From contig CAVPJQ010000008.1 in NCBI GenBank assembly GCA_963705495.1, forward strand, positions 62,001-126,000: DNA of 64,000 bases. The letters run 5' to 3'. The notes beneath the pieces were generated by a model. The model saw only the letters and a list, made by a program, of their open reading frames with translations, did no database searches and was not told the origin of the DNA. Position numbers and translations under genes: made by a program. Below, one piece after another: positions 7,835 through 15,528 of this stretch; within the stretch, counting starts at the first letter, position 1; each line of letters begins with the position of its first letter. This DNA comes from DATBVX01 sp963705495. Its GTDB lineage: Bacteria > Pseudomonadota > Gammaproteobacteria > Steroidobacterales > Steroidobacteraceae.

Positions 7835-9130
7835 ATGAGTGGCAAGAAGTTTGAGCTGACCAACCTCGCCACCGGACAAAAATCCGAACTCGACGCAATT
7901 TCCGGCACCATGGGACCGGACGTGATCAACGTAGCCACGCTCACCCGCGATCAGGGCGTCTTCACGTTCGATCCCGGATACATGGTGACGGCGAGCTGCG
8001 AGAGCCGCATCACGTATATCGATGGAGAAGAGGGCGTGCTGCTGTACCGCGGCTACCCGGTGCAGCAGCTCGCCGAGAAAAGCAATTTCCTCGAGGTCGC
8101 CTACCTGCTGTTACTGGGGGATCTGCCTACCCAGAAGCAGCTCAGCGAGTTCACGCATTCGATCTGCTATCACACGATGATCAACGAAGCGCTGCTGCGC
8201 TTCTTCAATGGTTTTCACTACAACGCGCATCCGATGGCGATGGTGTCGGCAGTGGTGGCGTCCATGTCGGCGTTCTACCACGACTCCATGGACATCAGTA
8301 ATGCACGTCACCGTGAGATCTTCGCCCATCGCATCATCGCCAAGCTGCCGACGATTGCAGCTGCTGCCTACAAACACTCGCTTGGCCAGCCGTTCGTCTA
8401 TCCGCGCAACGACCTGGATTACTGCAGTAATCTGCTGAACATGTTCTTCGCGGTGCCCTGCGAGGCGTATCACGTCGATCAGGTCGCGGCGCAGGCGCTC
8501 GACCTGCTGTTTATCCTGCATGCAGATCACGAGCAGAACGCCAGCACCTCGACCGTACGTCTGGCAGGCAGTACCGGCGCCAACCCGTACGCGGCGATCT
8601 CGGCGGGAATATCCGCACTCTGGGGACCGGCTCATGGCGGCGCGAACGAGGCCGTGCTTGCGATGCTCGAGCAGATCGGTACCGCCGACAATATTCCGAA
8701 GTTCGTGGCCATGGCGAAGGACAAGAACAGCAATTTCCGCCTGATGGGTTTCGGCCATCGGGTCTACAAAAACTTCGATCCGCGCGCCAAGATCATTCGC
8801 GAGATGTGCCACCGGGTACTGGCGCGCATGGGAAGGCCTGACAATCCACTGTTCGAGCTCGCACTGAGACTCGAGGAGGTGGCGCTGAAGGATGAATACT
8901 TCATCGCGCGCAAGCTCTATCCCAATGTCGATTTCTATTCCGGAATCATCTACAGCGCGCTCGGGATACCGCGTTCGATGTTCACGGTGATGTTCGCGAT
9001 TGCGCGCACCGTAGGCTGGGTTGCGCATTGGCAGGAAATGATTTCTGACCCGGGCATGCGCATTGGCAGGCCACGGCAGCTCTATACCGGGCCTACGCGC
9101 CGCGACTACCGGGACATCACCAGGCGCTAA
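7835..9130 (+). CDS. gltA: Citrate synthase, type II (hexameric)
   Basis: 431 residues. Condenses acetyl-CoA and oxaloacetate to citrate, entry step of the TCA cycle, in the cytoplasm. Signatures: FTFDPGYMVTASCES and GVLLYRGYPVQQLAE at the N-terminus, active-site region GPAHGGANEAVL, GFGHRVYKNFDPRAK, and VDFYSGIIYSALGIP. The N-terminal beta-domain (residues 1-60) is characteristic of the NADH-sensitive Gram-negative type. ATG 7835 was chosen because KKFELTNLATGQKSELDA matches the family start; the frame is open upstream. The 146-bp upstream gap probably holds its own promoter. Confidence 0.97.
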   Translation: MSGKKFELTNLATGQKSELDAISGTMGPDVINVATLTRDQGVFTFDPGYMVTASCESRITYIDGEEGVLLYRGYPVQQLAEKSNFLEVAYLLLLGDLPTQKQLSEFTHSICYHTMINEALLRFFNGFHYNAHPMAMVSAVVASMSAFYHDSMDISNARHREIFAHRIIAKLPTIAAAAYKHSLGQPFVYPRNDLDYCSNLLNMFFAVPCEAYHVDQVAAQALDLLFILHADHEQNASTSTVRLAGSTGANPYAAISAGISALWGPAHGGANEAVLAMLEQIGTADNIPKFVAMAKDKNSNFRLMGFGHRVYKNFDPRAKIIREMCHRVLARMGRPDNPLFELALRLEEVALKDEYFIARKLYPNVDFYSGIIYSALGIPRSMFTVMFAIARTVGWVAHWQEMISDPGMRIGRPRQLYTGPTRRDYRDITRR

Positions 9131-9161
9131 CCGCGCGCCGACTCACTGCGGCCGCACTCTT

Positions 9162-9767
9162 CTATTCTTCGATCAGGGCCCGCAGCTCCGCGTGGCTGGC
9201 GCGACGCATCGGTCGTCCGTCGACCGGACTGAAGGGCGCCTGGCGAATGCCGTCACGCGGGAATACCGTCGCATCGATGGTGTGCGCGCCCGCATCGAAG
9301 CGCACAGCGGGGAAATTCACGCTGCGATCGGTGAACATTTTCACCCTGCGTTCGACCAGCTCGTGCGGGATTCCAACGTCCATGAGCTTGAGAGTCACCG
9401 CTTCGGCACCGTCCGCGAACAGGTGCAGATCCACATCCGCGTGTTCGGTGGCGGTTCCCGCGAGAACCGGCCCGACGAGCCGCGGTTCGAACTCCTGCAG
9501 CAACTGCATGGCCAGCAGCGCGGCGCGCCGCTGGTCGCGCAGACAGCGGGAATGCGTGTCGGCGGCGAACAGGCGCTGATATTCGGCCAGCGCCGCCTCG
9601 ATTTCCGTGTTCTTCGGCAGCGTAGCGCCGTCAGTGACGCCAAGGCGTTCGGCGGCTTTGCGCTTGGCGAGCAGGTAGTCATCGATGCCGTGCTCGCTCA
9701 TGATGCGCGCTGCTTCCTGCGCAATCGCGCGGCGCAGCTGTTCGACACGGGTTGCGGCTCTGCTCAC
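9162..9767 (-). CDS. Conserved hypothetical, nucleotidyltransferase-like
   Basis: 201 residues, no signal peptide. The N-terminal half is helical. The middle contains LAGTATEHADVDLHLFAD near residues 104-121. This resembles the G-[ST]-x(8-9)-D-[VI]-D-L core of the Pol beta-like nucleotidyltransferase fold, with Asp-x-Asp as metal ligands. A substrate is not evident. The stop lies 31 bp from the convergent gltA stop, and mrcA is 21 bp upstream on the same strand, so it is probably the distal gene of a two-gene unit. The function is unassigned; the fold is an inference from one motif. Confidence 0.7.
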   Translation of the reverse strand: MSRAATRVEQLRRAIAQEAARIMSEHGIDDYLLAKRKAAERLGVTDGATLPKNTEIEAALAEYQRLFAADTHSRCLRDQRRAALLAMQLLQEFEPRLVGPVLAGTATEHADVDLHLFADGAEAVTLKLMDVGIPHELVERRVKMFTDRSVNFPAVRFDAGAHTIDATVFPRDGIRQAPFSPVDGRPMRRASHAELRALIEE

Positions 9768-9788
9768 GGTTGCCTGGTCGCGCTTCCT

Positions 9789-12245
9789 TCAGAACAGGGG
9801 CTCATCGGAGTCCTTGGGCTGGTCACGGCTTGCCGACTGGCCGCGCGCGAAGGGATCCGAGGAATCCGGCAGGTGACCTTCCATGAAGGTCTCAAACACC
9901 GCGCTCGGATCGTCGGCGCTCGCCAGCAGACCGGTCTCGGGAGAAATCTTAACGGTCACCAATCCATCCGGGGCCGGAATCAGGGCTTCAGGTGTATCAC
10001 GCAATGCCTGGCGCATGAAGTGCACCCACACTGGTACCGCCGTGCGACCGCCTTCCTCGCCGGCACCGAGTGAGGCCTCCTGATCGAATCCAACCCACGC
10101 GGCAGCCACCAGCCGCGCGTTGAAACCGCAGAACCAGGCGTCGTGGTGATCGTTCGTGGTGCCCGTCTTGCCCGCGAGGTCGTCACGCCCGAGGGCAAGC
10201 GCGCGCCGCCCGGTCCCGCGACGGATCACATCGCGCATCATGTCGGTGAGGAGGTACGCGTTCTGGCTACTGATGGCGCGGGGCGCGACCTGCGCAGCCG
10301 GGAGCTTCCCGCGCCCACCACGAATCGCATCGGCGATCTCCAGCGCCTCGGCGCTGCCACCGCTCGGCAGTCGAAGCTGGGCCGCCTCAATGGCGCAATC
10401 GCTGCAAGCGATCGCAGGCGCGGCGTCAAAGAGCGCTTTTCCGTTGGCATCTTCAATGCGCTCCAGGTAGTACGGCTGCACGTGAAAGCCGCCATTGGCG
10501 AAAGTCGCGAAGCCAGCAGTGAGCTCGGCTGGCGTGAGCTGCAGGCTCCCCAACGCCAGGGTCAAATCATCCGGCAGCGCGGCGCGCTGAAAGCCGAAAC
10601 GCTGCAGATAGTCCATCGTGTAAGGGATTCCCATGGCGCGCATCAGGCGCACGGAGACGAGGTTTCGTGAGCGGACCAACGCCTCGCGCAGTCGGGTGGG
10701 CCCATAAAACTCGCCCGTGCTGTTTTCCGGTCGCCACGTATCTTCGGCAGCAGTGTCATCGAAGACGACCGGCGCATCCATGACGATCGAGGCCGGAGTG
10801 AAGCCATTTTCCAGCGCCGCCGAATAGATGAAGGGCTTGAAGGCTGACCCCGGCTGCCGCCGCGCCTGCATGACCCGGTTGAACTTGCTGACAAAGAAAT
10901 CGAAGCCACCATCGAGCGCCACGATGGCACCGTCGCGCGGATCCTCCGCTACGAGGGCCCCCTGTGCCGCAGGCAGCTGCGCGAGCTGCGCGGTGTTGCC
11001 GATGCGGATGACATACACGATGTCGCCCACCGCGAGCACATCGCTCGCACGCTTGGGCTCCGGGCCGACGCCACTGTCTGCCGCGGCACGTGCCCAGGCG
11101 ATGCCAGGCCAGTCGATCTGCGCCGAGCGTCCATCCTTGAGCACCACGCGCGCCGCGCGTTCGGCAACGTCCACGACCAGAGCGGGCTGCAGCACGTTGA
11201 TGGCGGCATGCTCTTCGAGCATCGTCAGTAACTCCGCGGGCGGCTCACCAGGTCGGATCGACACGCGCGCGATTGGCCCGCGATATCCGTGCCGACGGTC
11301 GTATTCGATCAAGCCGAGCCGCAATGCGGAATTCGCCGCCTGCTGCAGACGACTGTCGATGGTCGTGTAGACACGAAAGCCGGCTGTGTAAGTGTCCTCG
11401 CCGAGGCGGTTGAAAAGATCGGCGCGCGCCATTTCCGCGACGTACGGGGCTTCCACTTCGGTGGCTGGCCCATGGAGCACGGATTCCATCGGTGCCGCGC
11501 TGGCCGCTTCGTACTCGTTGCGGTCGATCTGCCCGACTTCGAGCATGCGCCTGAGAACGTACAGGCGACGCAGCTTCGCGCGCTCCGCGTTCGCGACCGG
11601 ATTGTCGCGCGAGGGTGCCCGCGGGAGCCCCGCGATCGTTGCCGTTTCCGCGAGCGTCAACTGGTCGAGCGACTTGCCGAAATACACCTCAGCCGCTGCC
11701 GATACGCCGTAAGCACGCTGCCCGAGGAAGATCTTGTTGAGATAAAGAGTCAGGATTTCCGGCTTGGTGAATTCATGCTCGATGCGAAAGGACAGGAAGA
11801 TCTCTTTCAGCTTGCGGTCGAAGCGCCGTTCCGGTGTCAGGAACATGTTGCGTGCCAGCTGCATGGTGATGGTGCCGCCGCCCTGGCTCGGCTGGCCGGA
11901 GATCAGGTTGACGAAGGTCGCCCGCAACAGCCCGGCATAGTCGACCCCGTGGTGCTTGAAGAAGCGATCATCCTCCGCAGCCAGAAATGCCTGCTGGACG
12001 CGCAGTGGGATGTCCTCGTAAGAGGCCGGAATGCGCCGGTACTCGCCGATCTGGGCGATCAAGCGCCCGTCGCGACTGAACACCCTCAGGGGCACCTGCA
12101 GCCGCATATCGCGCAGGGTCCCGACGTCCGGAATCGCTGGGGCCAGGAACACGTAGCTGCAAAGCGCCGCGTAGCCGATAGCCGCAGCCCCCAGCAGCAA
12201 CGTGGCAAAGACAGAATAAGCAATGCGCAGGTAACGTTGATTCAC
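9789..12245 (-). CDS. mrcA: Penicillin-binding protein 1A (bifunctional)
   Basis: 818 residues. Class A PBP that polymerises and cross-links peptidoglycan. An N-terminal membrane helix (residues 8-32) is followed by the glycosyltransferase domain with EDDRFFKHHGVDY (catalytic Glu), GGGTITMQLARN and the KEIFLSF helix. An OB-like insert precedes the transpeptidase domain: SAFKPF with nucleophile Ser near 467, SRNLVSVR, and KTGTTNDHHDAWF near 692. All three penicillin-binding motifs are present, so it should be active. It is divergent from pilM, the classical ponA/pil arrangement of pseudomonads. Confidence 0.96.
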   Translation of the reverse strand: MNQRYLRIAYSVFATLLLGAAAIGYAALCSYVFLAPAIPDVGTLRDMRLQVPLRVFSRDGRLIAQIGEYRRIPASYEDIPLRVQQAFLAAEDDRFFKHHGVDYAGLLRATFVNLISGQPSQGGGTITMQLARNMFLTPERRFDRKLKEIFLSFRIEHEFTKPEILTLYLNKIFLGQRAYGVSAAAEVYFGKSLDQLTLAETATIAGLPRAPSRDNPVANAERAKLRRLYVLRRMLEVGQIDRNEYEAASAAPMESVLHGPATEVEAPYVAEMARADLFNRLGEDTYTAGFRVYTTIDSRLQQAANSALRLGLIEYDRRHGYRGPIARVSIRPGEPPAELLTMLEEHAAINVLQPALVVDVAERAARVVLKDGRSAQIDWPGIAWARAAADSGVGPEPKRASDVLAVGDIVYVIRIGNTAQLAQLPAAQGALVAEDPRDGAIVALDGGFDFFVSKFNRVMQARRQPGSAFKPFIYSAALENGFTPASIVMDAPVVFDDTAAEDTWRPENSTGEFYGPTRLREALVRSRNLVSVRLMRAMGIPYTMDYLQRFGFQRAALPDDLTLALGSLQLTPAELTAGFATFANGGFHVQPYYLERIEDANGKALFDAAPAIACSDCAIEAAQLRLPSGGSAEALEIADAIRGGRGKLPAAQVAPRAISSQNAYLLTDMMRDVIRRGTGRRALALGRDDLAGKTGTTNDHHDAWFCGFNARLVAAAWVGFDQEASLGAGEEGGRTAVPVWVHFMRQALRDTPEALIPAPDGLVTVKISPETGLLASADDPSAVFETFMEGHLPDSSDPFARGQSASRDQPKDSDEPLF

Positions 12246-12690
12246 AGGAAGGGACTCTAAGTTCTTGCTTTAGCGAAGGCAGTTATGCATATTACCTTGA
12301 GATCAGGGGGGCTGACTCCAGAGCCGAACGAAGAGCCACCGGTCAACGGGATCTGACTGACGATAACGGGAAAGCCGGACGAAAAAGTATCCGATTTTTT
12401 TCGGCCAATTCATCAAGCATTCGTTCCGGCTCGTGTACACGTTCCGCCAGGAACCTTCCCGCCACTGCGGCTTTGCGTTCGGACCAGGGCCGATAAGTTA
12501 TGTTGCATTTGTGGCCGAGAGCACACGGTTGCCAGAGCACCGACCGGCGTCGCGGAATCGAGATCGCGCGGTCATTGTGTGAATGTAGTCACGCTCGATT
12601 TAACAGTTCACTGCTATAACTTTGCCCGCTTTTTTGCTCCCGGCTTTGCGTTTGGCCACTTAATGCGCTGAATCAACAAGGGAAATTGCC
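12246..12690. other. Divergent regulatory gap between mrcA and pilM
   Basis: 445 bp without a credible gene; open frames here have no homology-like features. It should contain the promoters of mrcA (leftwards) and of the pilM operon (rightwards). The only sequence worth naming is an extended -10 element near pilM. A short T-rich patch (TTTTTTTCGG at 12395-12404) and TCATTGTGTGAATGTAGTCA at 12572-12591 were seen but could not be tied to a known regulator. Confidence 0.5.
12613..12620 (+). promoter_or_regulatory. Extended -10 element, candidate pilM operon promoter
   Basis: GCTATAAC preceded by T gives TGCTATAAC, matching an extended -10 (TGnTATAAT) with one mismatch, 71 bp upstream of the pilM start. 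No good -35 is visible 17 bp upstream, which extended -10 promoters tolerate. Confidence 0.35.
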
Positions 12691-13752
12691 GTGCTGTTTG
12701 GTCCGAAGTATCGCCCACTCCTGGGCCTCGATATAACGACTTCCTCAGTGAAGCTCATCGAGCTCAGCATGAGCGGCGGGCAACATCGCGTGGAGTCGTA
12801 CGCCGCTGAGCCGACGCCGCACAACGCGATCAACGAAAAAGCGATCGTCGATGCGGACGCCGTCGGCGAAGCCATACGTCGCGCCGTCAAACGTTCTGGC
12901 GCGAAGAGCCGCGAAGCCGCGATCGCGATCAGCGGCGATGCTGCGATCACCAAGGTCATCCAGATGCCGAAGACACTCGGCGAGAACGAGCTGGAAGGCC
13001 AGGTCGAGATGCAGGCCGATCAGTACATTCCGTTCCCGATGGAGGAAGTGAGCTACGACTTCCAGCGCATCGGGCCCTCGGAGAAAGACCCCGAGATGCT
13101 GGACGTACTGCTGGTCGCGACGCGCACCGAAAACGTCGAGCAGCGCGTGGCCGCCGTGCAGGCGGCAGGCCTCACCGCCCGCATCGTGGACGTTGAAGCA
13201 TTCGCCCTGGAGAACGCGTGCAAGCTGCTGGTGCACCAGATGCCCGACGGCGGCATAGATCGGACGATTGCAGTCATCGATTTCGGTGCGAGCAGCACCA
13301 CCTTCAGCGTCCTGAAGGACCTTAAAGTCATCTACACGCGCGATTTCGCCTTCGGCGGGCAGCAGCTCACCGAGGAAATCATGCGCACCTACGGACTCTC
13401 GATGGAGGAGGCTGGTCGCGCCAAGAAGGAAGGCGGCTTGCCGAGCAACTATCAGCCCGAAGTGCTCGATCCGTTTATCGATGACATGACGCAGCAGGTC
13501 AGCCGTTCGCTGCAGTTCTATCTCGCTTCCGGCAGCGGTCGCGAGCAGCCCGAGAAGATCCTCGTGTGCGGCGGCTGCGCCAACATCGCCGGTGTCGACG
13601 ACGTGATCGCCAGCCGGGTAGGAATTCCTGCTGAGCGCGGCGATCCGCTGGGCCAGATGAAACTGTCCTCGCGCGCCAAGGCGCAGGCGGTCAAGAAGGA
13701 CGCCACCGCGTTGCTCACCGCTTGTGGGCTCGCATTGCGGAGCTTCGACTGA
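12691..13752 (+). CDS. pilM: Type IV pilus inner-membrane platform protein PilM
   Basis: 353 residues. Actin/FtsA-like cytoplasmic ATP-binding protein that binds the N-terminus of PilN and couples the assembly ATPases to the alignment complex. The start FGPKYRPLLGLDITTSSVKLIEL is the PilM phosphate-1 motif; VIDFGASSTTFSVL is phosphate-2; ILVCGGCANIAGVDDVI is the adenosine region. Start is GTG at 12691 with AAGGGA as ribosome binding site. The stop overlaps the pilN start in TGATG. First gene of pilMNOPQ. Confidence 0.96.
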   Translation: MLFGPKYRPLLGLDITTSSVKLIELSMSGGQHRVESYAAEPTPHNAINEKAIVDADAVGEAIRRAVKRSGAKSREAAIAISGDAAITKVIQMPKTLGENELEGQVEMQADQYIPFPMEEVSYDFQRIGPSEKDPEMLDVLLVATRTENVEQRVAAVQAAGLTARIVDVEAFALENACKLLVHQMPDGGIDRTIAVIDFGASSTTFSVLKDLKVIYTRDFAFGGQQLTEEIMRTYGLSMEEAGRAKKEGGLPSNYQPEVLDPFIDDMTQQVSRSLQFYLASGSGREQPEKILVCGGCANIAGVDDVIASRVGIPAERGDPLGQMKLSSRAKAQAVKKDATALLTACGLALRSFD

Positions 13753-14312
13753 TGCCAAGAATCAACCTACTGCCGTGGCGCGCCGAAGAGCGCAAGAAGC
13801 GCCAACGTGAATTTGCATTTTCTGCGATCGGCGCAGTTGTAGCCGCTGGCGCCGTCGCGCTGCTGCTGTCGCTCGTCATGTCCAACCGGATCGACCGGCA
13901 GAACGAGAAGAACCAGCTGCTGAAGGATGAGATCGCCAAGCTCGACAAGCAGATCACCGAGATTCTCGGCCTCGAGAATCAGAAGCAACGCCTGATCGCA
14001 CGCATGGAAATCATCCAGAAGCTGCAGCGCTCGCGTCCCGAGGTCGTGCACCTGTTTGACCAGCTGGTGCGCACGCTCCCGGACGGTGTGTATCTCACCT
14101 CCGTGAAGCAGGCCGACAAGCGCCTCGAGCTCAAGGGCATGGCGCAGTCGAGCACGCGCGTGTCGGCATTCATGCGCAACATCGATGACTCGGAGTGGCT
14201 GGACAAGCCCGAGCTCGAAGTCGTCGAGACCAAGAAGGATGCGGCGCTCGGCAGCGAGTTCACGCTGTTCGCCAACCAGGTCGGCGTGCAGCTTCCCGGG
14301 GAGGGTGAGTAA
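13752..14312 (+). CDS. pilN: Type IV pilus assembly protein PilN
   Basis: 186 residues. Bitopic inner-membrane protein of the alignment subcomplex. The N-terminal MPRINLLPWRAEERKKRQRE carries the INLLPWR motif that docks onto PilM. A membrane helix (about residues 24-44) and a coiled coil follow, then the periplasmic fold (LTSVKQADKRLELKG). It forms heterodimers with PilO. ATG 13752 overlaps the pilM stop and yields the canonical N-terminus; upstream in-frame Met codons lie inside pilM. Its stop overlaps the pilO start as TAATG. Confidence 0.96.
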   Translation: MPRINLLPWRAEERKKRQREFAFSAIGAVVAAGAVALLLSLVMSNRIDRQNEKNQLLKDEIAKLDKQITEILGLENQKQRLIARMEIIQKLQRSRPEVVHLFDQLVRTLPDGVYLTSVKQADKRLELKGMAQSSTRVSAFMRNIDDSEWLDKPELEVVETKKDAALGSEFTLFANQVGVQLPGEGE

Positions 14313-14956
14313 TGAACCTTCTCGAAGAACTCCGCGTCCTCGACAAGCGTGATATCGGCCGCTGGCCGGCGGTATTCCGCTGGGGCCTGATTGGCGTCAT
14401 TTTCCTGGTGGTCGCGCTGTTCGCAGCCTACTACTTCGTCTGGCAGAACCAGCGACCGGAGCTGTTGCGCGCGCAGCAGGAAGAGCAGGAGCTGCGCCAG
14501 ACCTTTGAGCAGAAGCAGCGTAAGGCCGCCAATTTCGAAGCGTACAAGGAGCAGCTCAAGGACATGGAGCGCTCGTTCGGCGCCATGCTGCGCCAGCTCC
14601 CCGGCAAGACCGAGGTGCCGAGCCTGCTGGTTGATATTTCGCAGACCGGCCTTGCCGCTGGCCTGCAGGAGAAACTGTTTCAGCCGGCGGGTGAAGTGCG
14701 CAGAGACTTCTATGCGGAGCTCCCGATCAAGATCCGCCTGACGGGCAGCTATCACCAGCTCGGCAATTTCGTGAGTGGCATCGCCGCGCTGCCACGTATC
14801 GTCACGTTGCACGACATCGAGATCAAGCCCGAGAGCAAGGACTCCCTCGATCAGCTGGTGCTCGACGTCACCGCCAAGACGTACCGCTATCTCGAAGAGG
14901 ATGAGGACAAGGGCGATGCGGCCAAGGCCGCCAACCCAGCGGGCAAGAAGACATGA
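14312..14956 (+). CDS. pilO: Type IV pilus assembly protein PilO
   Basis: 214 residues. One membrane helix (about residues 24-44: VIFLVVALFAAYYFVW), a periplasmic coiled coil with EQKQRKAANFEAYK, then a ferredoxin-like domain (SLLVDISQTGLAAGL ... YHQLGNFVSGIAALPRIVTL). Partner of PilN; together they link PilM to PilP/PilQ. A charged tail rich in Glu/Asp and Lys closes the protein. Translationally coupled to pilN and overlapped by the longer reading of pilP. Confidence 0.96.
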   Translation: MNLLEELRVLDKRDIGRWPAVFRWGLIGVIFLVVALFAAYYFVWQNQRPELLRAQQEEQELRQTFEQKQRKAANFEAYKEQLKDMERSFGAMLRQLPGKTEVPSLLVDISQTGLAAGLQEKLFQPAGEVRRDFYAELPIKIRLTGSYHQLGNFVSGIAALPRIVTLHDIEIKPESKDSLDQLVLDVTAKTYRYLEEDEDKGDAAKAANPAGKKT

Positions 14957-14991
14957 GCACTGCAGCACTCGGAAACTCAAGAGAGAGCCGC

Positions 14992-15507
14992 ATGCGTGAG
15001 CTGATCACGAAAGGCGCACTGTCGGTCCTGGCCCTGGCGGGCTTCGTGCTGCTGGCCGGATGTTCGAGTGGGCAGGAAGACCTGCAGCAGTGGCTCGCGG
15101 AGGTCAAGCAGCGCCCGGGCGGGCGCATCGAGCCATTGCCGGAAGTGAAGCCTTACGAGACCTACGCGTACAGCGACGCGGACCTGCGCTCGCCGTTCGC
15201 CCCGGCGGCACCGGCTGCGGCCGGCGTCGGCGTGCGCCCGGACACGAAGCGCAACCGTGAGTTCCTCGAACAGTTCTCGCTCGACACACTGAAGATGGTG
15301 GGCACTCTGAGGCTCGAAGGCCGGCAGTTCGGCCTGGTGCAGACCAAGGATGGCCTGGTGCATCGGGTTCTGCCTGGACAATATGTGGGTCAGAACGACG
15401 GCAAGATCGTTTCGATATCCGACGCCAAGATTTCGTTAGTTGAGATCGTTCCGGACGGCATGGGCGGCTACATGGAGCGGCCGGCTGCCCTGGGCCTGAA
15501 AGACTGA
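14992..15507 (+). CDS. pilP: Type IV pilus lipoprotein PilP
   Basis: About 171 residues. Lipoprotein that connects the PilN/PilO dimer to the PilQ secretin. The signal MRELITKGALSVLALAG ends in lipobox LLAGC. The homology region DADLRSPF and the beta-domain GTLRLEGRQFGLVQTKDG ... VLPGQYVGQNDGKI match PilP. ATG 14992 was chosen because a GAGAGAG ribosome binding site sits 5 bp upstream and the signal peptide then has normal length. An ATG at 14953, overlapping the pilO stop, would add 13 residues and is the alternative. Confidence 0.94.
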   Translation: MRELITKGALSVLALAGFVLLAGCSSGQEDLQQWLAEVKQRPGGRIEPLPEVKPYETYAYSDADLRSPFAPAAPAAAGVGVRPDTKRNREFLEQFSLDTLKMVGTLRLEGRQFGLVQTKDGLVHRVLPGQYVGQNDGKIVSISDAKISLVEIVPDGMGGYMERPAALGLKD

Positions 15508-15528
15508 TCTGTAAGGGAGCGCAAGCAA

